Shown piece after piece: positions 61,435-64,000 of a stretch of DNA of 64,000 bases (positions within the stretch are counted from its first letter, which is position 1; the number at the start of each line of letters is the position of its first letter). The notes beneath the pieces were generated by a model, which was not told the origin of the DNA, ran no database searches, and was given only the letters and a program-made list of their open reading frames with translations. Origin of the DNA: Martelella sp. NC20 (GTDB lineage Bacteria > Pseudomonadota > Alphaproteobacteria > Rhizobiales > Rhizobiaceae). The DNA lies in contig NZ_CP054861.1 of NCBI RefSeq assembly GCF_013459645.1, positions 1,848,001-1,912,000 of the forward strand, in the 5' to 3' direction. The position numbers and the translations under genes are program-made.

Positions 61435-61620
61435 TCAGACCGCCCGCTGCAGCATGCCGAACAGGTCGCGCGGGTCGTCCGGATCGGCGATCATGTCGAG
61501 GTCTTCATAAAGGTCGGCGCCCCCGACCCGTTCCGCGACGTAGCGCAGCACGGTGAAACCCTCGATCGCGAAGCTGCCTTTCAAACTTTCGCCTAACTCT
61601 TGGGGCGACACAGCCGGCAT
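61435..61620 (-). pseudogene. C-terminal fragment of an unrecognised protein
   Basis: The minus-strand frame ends with FAIEGFTVLRYVAERVGGADL, then EDLDMIADPDDPRDLFGML, which looks like genuine coding sequence, but it starts without a ribosome site beside an IS3-type scrap. It may be the 3' end of a gene interrupted by the mobile elements to its right. Family not recognised. Confidence 0.3.
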
Positions 61621-61662
61621 TGAGGGACGGCATCAAGGTCTTGATGGGATATGAACCAACGA
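61610..61662 (+). repeat. 53-bp direct repeat, copy 2
   Basis: Partner of 56284-56336. It sits at the left edge of the IS3 orfB scrap. Confidence 0.45.
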
Positions 61663-61766
61663 CCCCGTCGAAACGATATTCATTCGCGTAAACTGCTAGT
61701 AGCCGAATGCGAGCCCAAGTACGGTCCACCATCAGGTTAAATTCAGATACAGTCCGCTTGGTTCTA

Positions 61767-62022
61767 TCGTCTCAATACCGGCATAGGGGCTTGCGTGAAC
61801 CGTCAGCAGCAGTCTGGCTTCAAATGAAGCGGGAGGGCTTCGACATAGCCCGCCGCACCGTCGCCTGGCTCATGCGATCGATGGCACTTCATGGTGTCAT
61901 TCGGGGCAAGCCGATCCGCACGACGATCACGGATAAGTCGGCTCCAAGCCCGCTCGATCGGGTGAGCCGCCAGTTCAAGGCTCCCGCGCCGAACAGGCAT
62001 TGGGTTTCGGATTTCACCTATG
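61767..62022 (+). pseudogene. Remnant of an IS3-family transposase orfB
   Basis: The frame encodes YRHRGLREPSAAVWLQMKREG, ARRTVAWLMRSMALHGVIRGK and APAPNRHWVSDFTY, the HTH_21 region and the first beta-strand of the rve/DDE domain of IS3 OrfB (usual: LWVADFTYV with the first catalytic Asp). It then runs into unrelated sequence, so the catalytic core is missing. Confidence 0.8.
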
Positions 62023-62193
62023 GTGCGCCTCGCCCCAATCGGGGAGGCATATGACTGGAATGCAAAGAGAAAGGAGGTTGCTAAGAATTGCCTGCCCTCT
62101 GCTGTAATACGGTTTCCGCCTGATTGACTCGATGGATTCCGGCGCATTTGATGATCTGCTATTCTGCGGTTGAACAAGTCGTGGGAGGAGATG

Positions 62194-62806
62194 ATGGTTG
62201 CGATTGCAGATCACCTGAGCGTGGATGAGTTGGATCGCGGATACCGATCTGCCAAGGATGGGACGACGGCGCGGCATTACGAGGTGATCCGGTTTCTGGC
62301 CAAGGGCCATTCGACGACGCAGGTCGCGGCACTGAGCGGTTTCGGCCTGCGCTGGATTGAAGAACTGGTGGTTCGTTACAATGCGTTCGGCCCCGACAGC
62401 CTTGGTGATCTTCGCCGCAAAAACGGCAAGCCCGCCAGCATTCTGACCGACGGTTTGCTGGAGGCGTTGAGACGTCGGCTCGACAGCCCGCCTGACGACG
62501 GCGGCGTGTGGACATCGAAGAAGGCTGCCGGCTTCATCGCCACTTTTCATGGCCTTTCCTCCTGCTCTACCCAGCGTACCGGAAGGCGTTCAGCTCATCT
62601 ACATGCCGCCTTATACGCCCGAACTGCAGCCGGCAGAAACGCTGTGGGTCCATGTCGACGAACCCATCGTCAACAGCCACCTCAAGACCATCGAAGAACT
62701 TGATGACATCATCGCCGCACAGTGCCGAAAGCTCACCGCCGACCCGGACCGCATCAGGACACAGACATGCTTCAAGTGGTGGCCACAAAAACCAACATCG
62801 AATTGA
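62194..62806 (+). pseudogene. IS630-family transposase with internal deletion
   Basis: The first frame (from ATG 62194) gives the N-terminal HTH half: VIRFLAKGHSTTQVAALSGFG, then LRRKNGKPASILTDGLLEAL and DGGVWTSKKAAGF. Near 62540 the sequence jumps to the C-terminal DDE half in another frame: PSVPEGVQLIYMPPYTPELQ then PAETLW and IVNSHLKTIEELD. The middle, with the first catalytic aspartates, is deleted. This is an inactive IS630-type remnant. 62807-63000 shows nothing else. Confidence 0.82.
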
Positions 62807-63000
62807 TCAGCCGGATTTGGTATGACGCCTCGGATTCTCCAAACAAGTGGAGGGAAGACAGGCCCCAAGTAACCTCTCCTCCGGCTGCACTCCTCGACGT
62901 ATGCCACCTGCTCGGTGAATCCGATGCTTCACATCGGAACCAAAACCCGTCTTTTTTGTGACTTTTATGGGTGCATTTACAGCATGAGATGTGAGGCCGG

Positions 63001-63558
63001 TTACGGTTCCAGTTCGCTGTCCCAATAGAGATAATCGAGCCAGCTTTCGTGCAGATAGTTCGGGGGAAACTGGCGGCCGTTGTTGTGCAGGTCCTGGACC
63101 GTCGGCTGGAAGGGCTTCTGGTGCGGGATCATGCCCGCCTGTTTCGGCAGCCGCGATCCCTTTTTCAGATTGCACGGCGAGCAGGCCGCGACGACATTTT
63201 CCCAGGTGGTTTCGCCTCCGCGACAGCGCGGGATCACGTGGTCGAAAGTCAGTTCCTCGCGCGTGCTGCAATACTGGCACTGGAAGCGGTCTCTGAGGAA
63301 CAGGTTGAAGCGGGTGAAGGCCGGGTGGCGGGATGGCTTGATGTAGGTTTTCAGGCAAACGACGCTCGGCAGCCGCATCGAGAAGCTGGGAGAGGACACG
63401 GCCTGATCATACTCGGCGATGATGTTGACACGGTCGAGGAATACGGCCTTGATCGCATCCTGCCAGGACCAGAGCGACAAGGGATAATAGCTCAGGGGCC
63501 TGTAGTCGGCGTTCAGAACGAGCGCCGGCAAGGCTTGAGGCGAGACTGCAATCGTCAA
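63001..63558 (-). CDS. HNH endonuclease-family protein
   Basis: A 185-residue protein with an HNH domain: FQCQYCSTREELTFDHVIPRCRGGETTWENVVAACSPCN, with two Cys-x2-Cys pairs and the catalytic His in FDHVIP. The N-terminal part (ALPALVLNADYRPLSYYPLSLWSWQDAI) is conserved in a widespread family of bacterial HNH proteins. Its substrate is not known. It lies upstream of and on the same strand as the DNA glycosylase fragment's end, 115 bases apart. Confidence 0.88.
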   Translation of the reverse strand: MTIAVSPQALPALVLNADYRPLSYYPLSLWSWQDAIKAVFLDRVNIIAEYDQAVSSPSFSMRLPSVVCLKTYIKPSRHPAFTRFNLFLRDRFQCQYCSTREELTFDHVIPRCRGGETTWENVVAACSPCNLKKGSRLPKQAGMIPHQKPFQPTVQDLHNNGRQFPPNYLHESWLDYLYWDSELEP

Positions 63559-63673
63559 GTTGCTCTCCTGATCGATTCGGCATCTGTCTTCTGTATATTA
63601 GGCGCGTTGTTACAGTATTGTGAAGCCTGATTGATCACTTGGTCCGCTTGTGCCCGAAAACCCCGCAAAAGCC

Positions 63674-64000
63674 TTATCCCACCGGCAGGACGTCCCGTTT
63701 CGTGATCCGGGCGTAATGCGCCCAGAGAATGCGGGCCGCCACCGAACGGTAGGGTTGCCACTCGCGCGCGACCGCCCGCAGCGCCTCGGCTTCGATTCGG
63801 TCGCTTTTGCCCAGCGCCTGGGAAGCGGCTATCCTCAGCGCCAGATCGCCCGCCGGGAAGATGTCGGCATGGCCGGCGCAGAACATCAGATAGACCTCCG
63901 CCGTCCATGCGCCGATCCCGCGATAGGTCGTCAGAAGCTTCATCCCCTCGTCCGCCTGCAGCGTCTCCAGCGCGGCAAGATCGAGCCTGCCGTCGTCGAT
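63674..64000 (-). CDS. AlkA-type DNA-3-methyladenine glycosylase, C-terminal part
   Basis: The minus-strand frame is open to the window edge and encodes LTTYRGIGAWTAEVYLMFCAGHADIFPAGDLALRIAA, the helix-hairpin-helix and Gly/Pro-Asp motif of the HhH-GPD glycosylases (GIGPWTAE...FPAGDLAL, catalytic Asp in GDLAL), then EWQPYRSVAARILWAHY. It excises alkylated bases. The N-terminal half lies beyond the window. About 108 codons are visible. Confidence 0.88.
   Translation of the reverse strand: MDDGRLDLAALETLQADEGMKLLTTYRGIGAWTAEVYLMFCAGHADIFPAGDLALRIAASQALGKSDRIEAEALRAVAREWQPYRSVAARILWAHYARITKRDVLPVG

Overview
The window is GC-rich alphaproteobacterial DNA. An fhu/fec-type siderophore locus, an frc fructose-transport operon with a ROK regulator, many oligopeptide and amino-acid ABC systems, ATGA start/stop overlaps and mosaic palindromic repeats together point to the Hyphomicrobiales (Rhizobium/Martelella-like). 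That placement is an inference from gene content, not from a marker gene. No rRNA, tRNA or CRISPR array was seen.

Layout. 1-2049: dTDP-rhamnose genes (end of rfbB, rfbD, rfbA). 2331-13107: an inducible catabolic island with a LysR regulator, an amino-acid ABC transporter split between its two ends, a three-subunit opine/hydroxyproline-type flavin dehydrogenase, an aldehyde dehydrogenase, paralogues of DapB and DapA, and a saccharopine-dehydrogenase-like enzyme. 13298-17499: a decayed patchwork of an IS3 scrap, a cupin scrap, a TonB receptor scrap, an ABC ATPase without its N-terminus, an intact siderophore-binding protein and a permease with internal deletions. 17603-22005: frcA, frcC, frcB and a divergent ROK regulator. 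22411-32998: a second catabolic island with a dipeptide-type ABC transporter, a GH1 beta-glucosidase, an amidohydrolase, a RidA protein, a SelA-like PLP enzyme and an IclR regulator. It may degrade a glycosylated amide or amino compound.

33025-35488: an IS110-family element followed by serine-recombinase and IS66 scraps. 35637-42541: an AraC regulator, a translationally coupled pair made of a TRIC cation channel and an ionotropic-glutamate-receptor-like channel, a RIME-like repeat with an IS5-family insertion beside it, a two-TM potassium channel next to LtrA, and two small unknown proteins. 43068-46160: two SDR enzymes and an AraC regulator.

46994-55435: a kdp potassium-uptake operon in the unusual order kdpF-orf60-kdpB-orf26-kdpA-kdpC-kdpD-kdpE. 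It is followed by a PtsN-like protein (EIIA-Ntr is a known modulator of KdpD) and a copper module (CopA-type ATPase under a CueR-type operator, a Met/His-rich secreted protein, a multicopper oxidase). Two inverted 124-bp mosaic repeats begin exactly at the stop codons of kdpE and copA. 61435-62806 holds IS3 and IS630 remnants. The window ends in an HNH endonuclease and a partial AlkA-type glycosylase.

The best candidates for undescribed biology are the two catabolic islands, the coupled ligand-gated-channel/TRIC pair, and the rearranged kdp operon with its two tiny membrane ORFs and adjoining PtsN-like gene.
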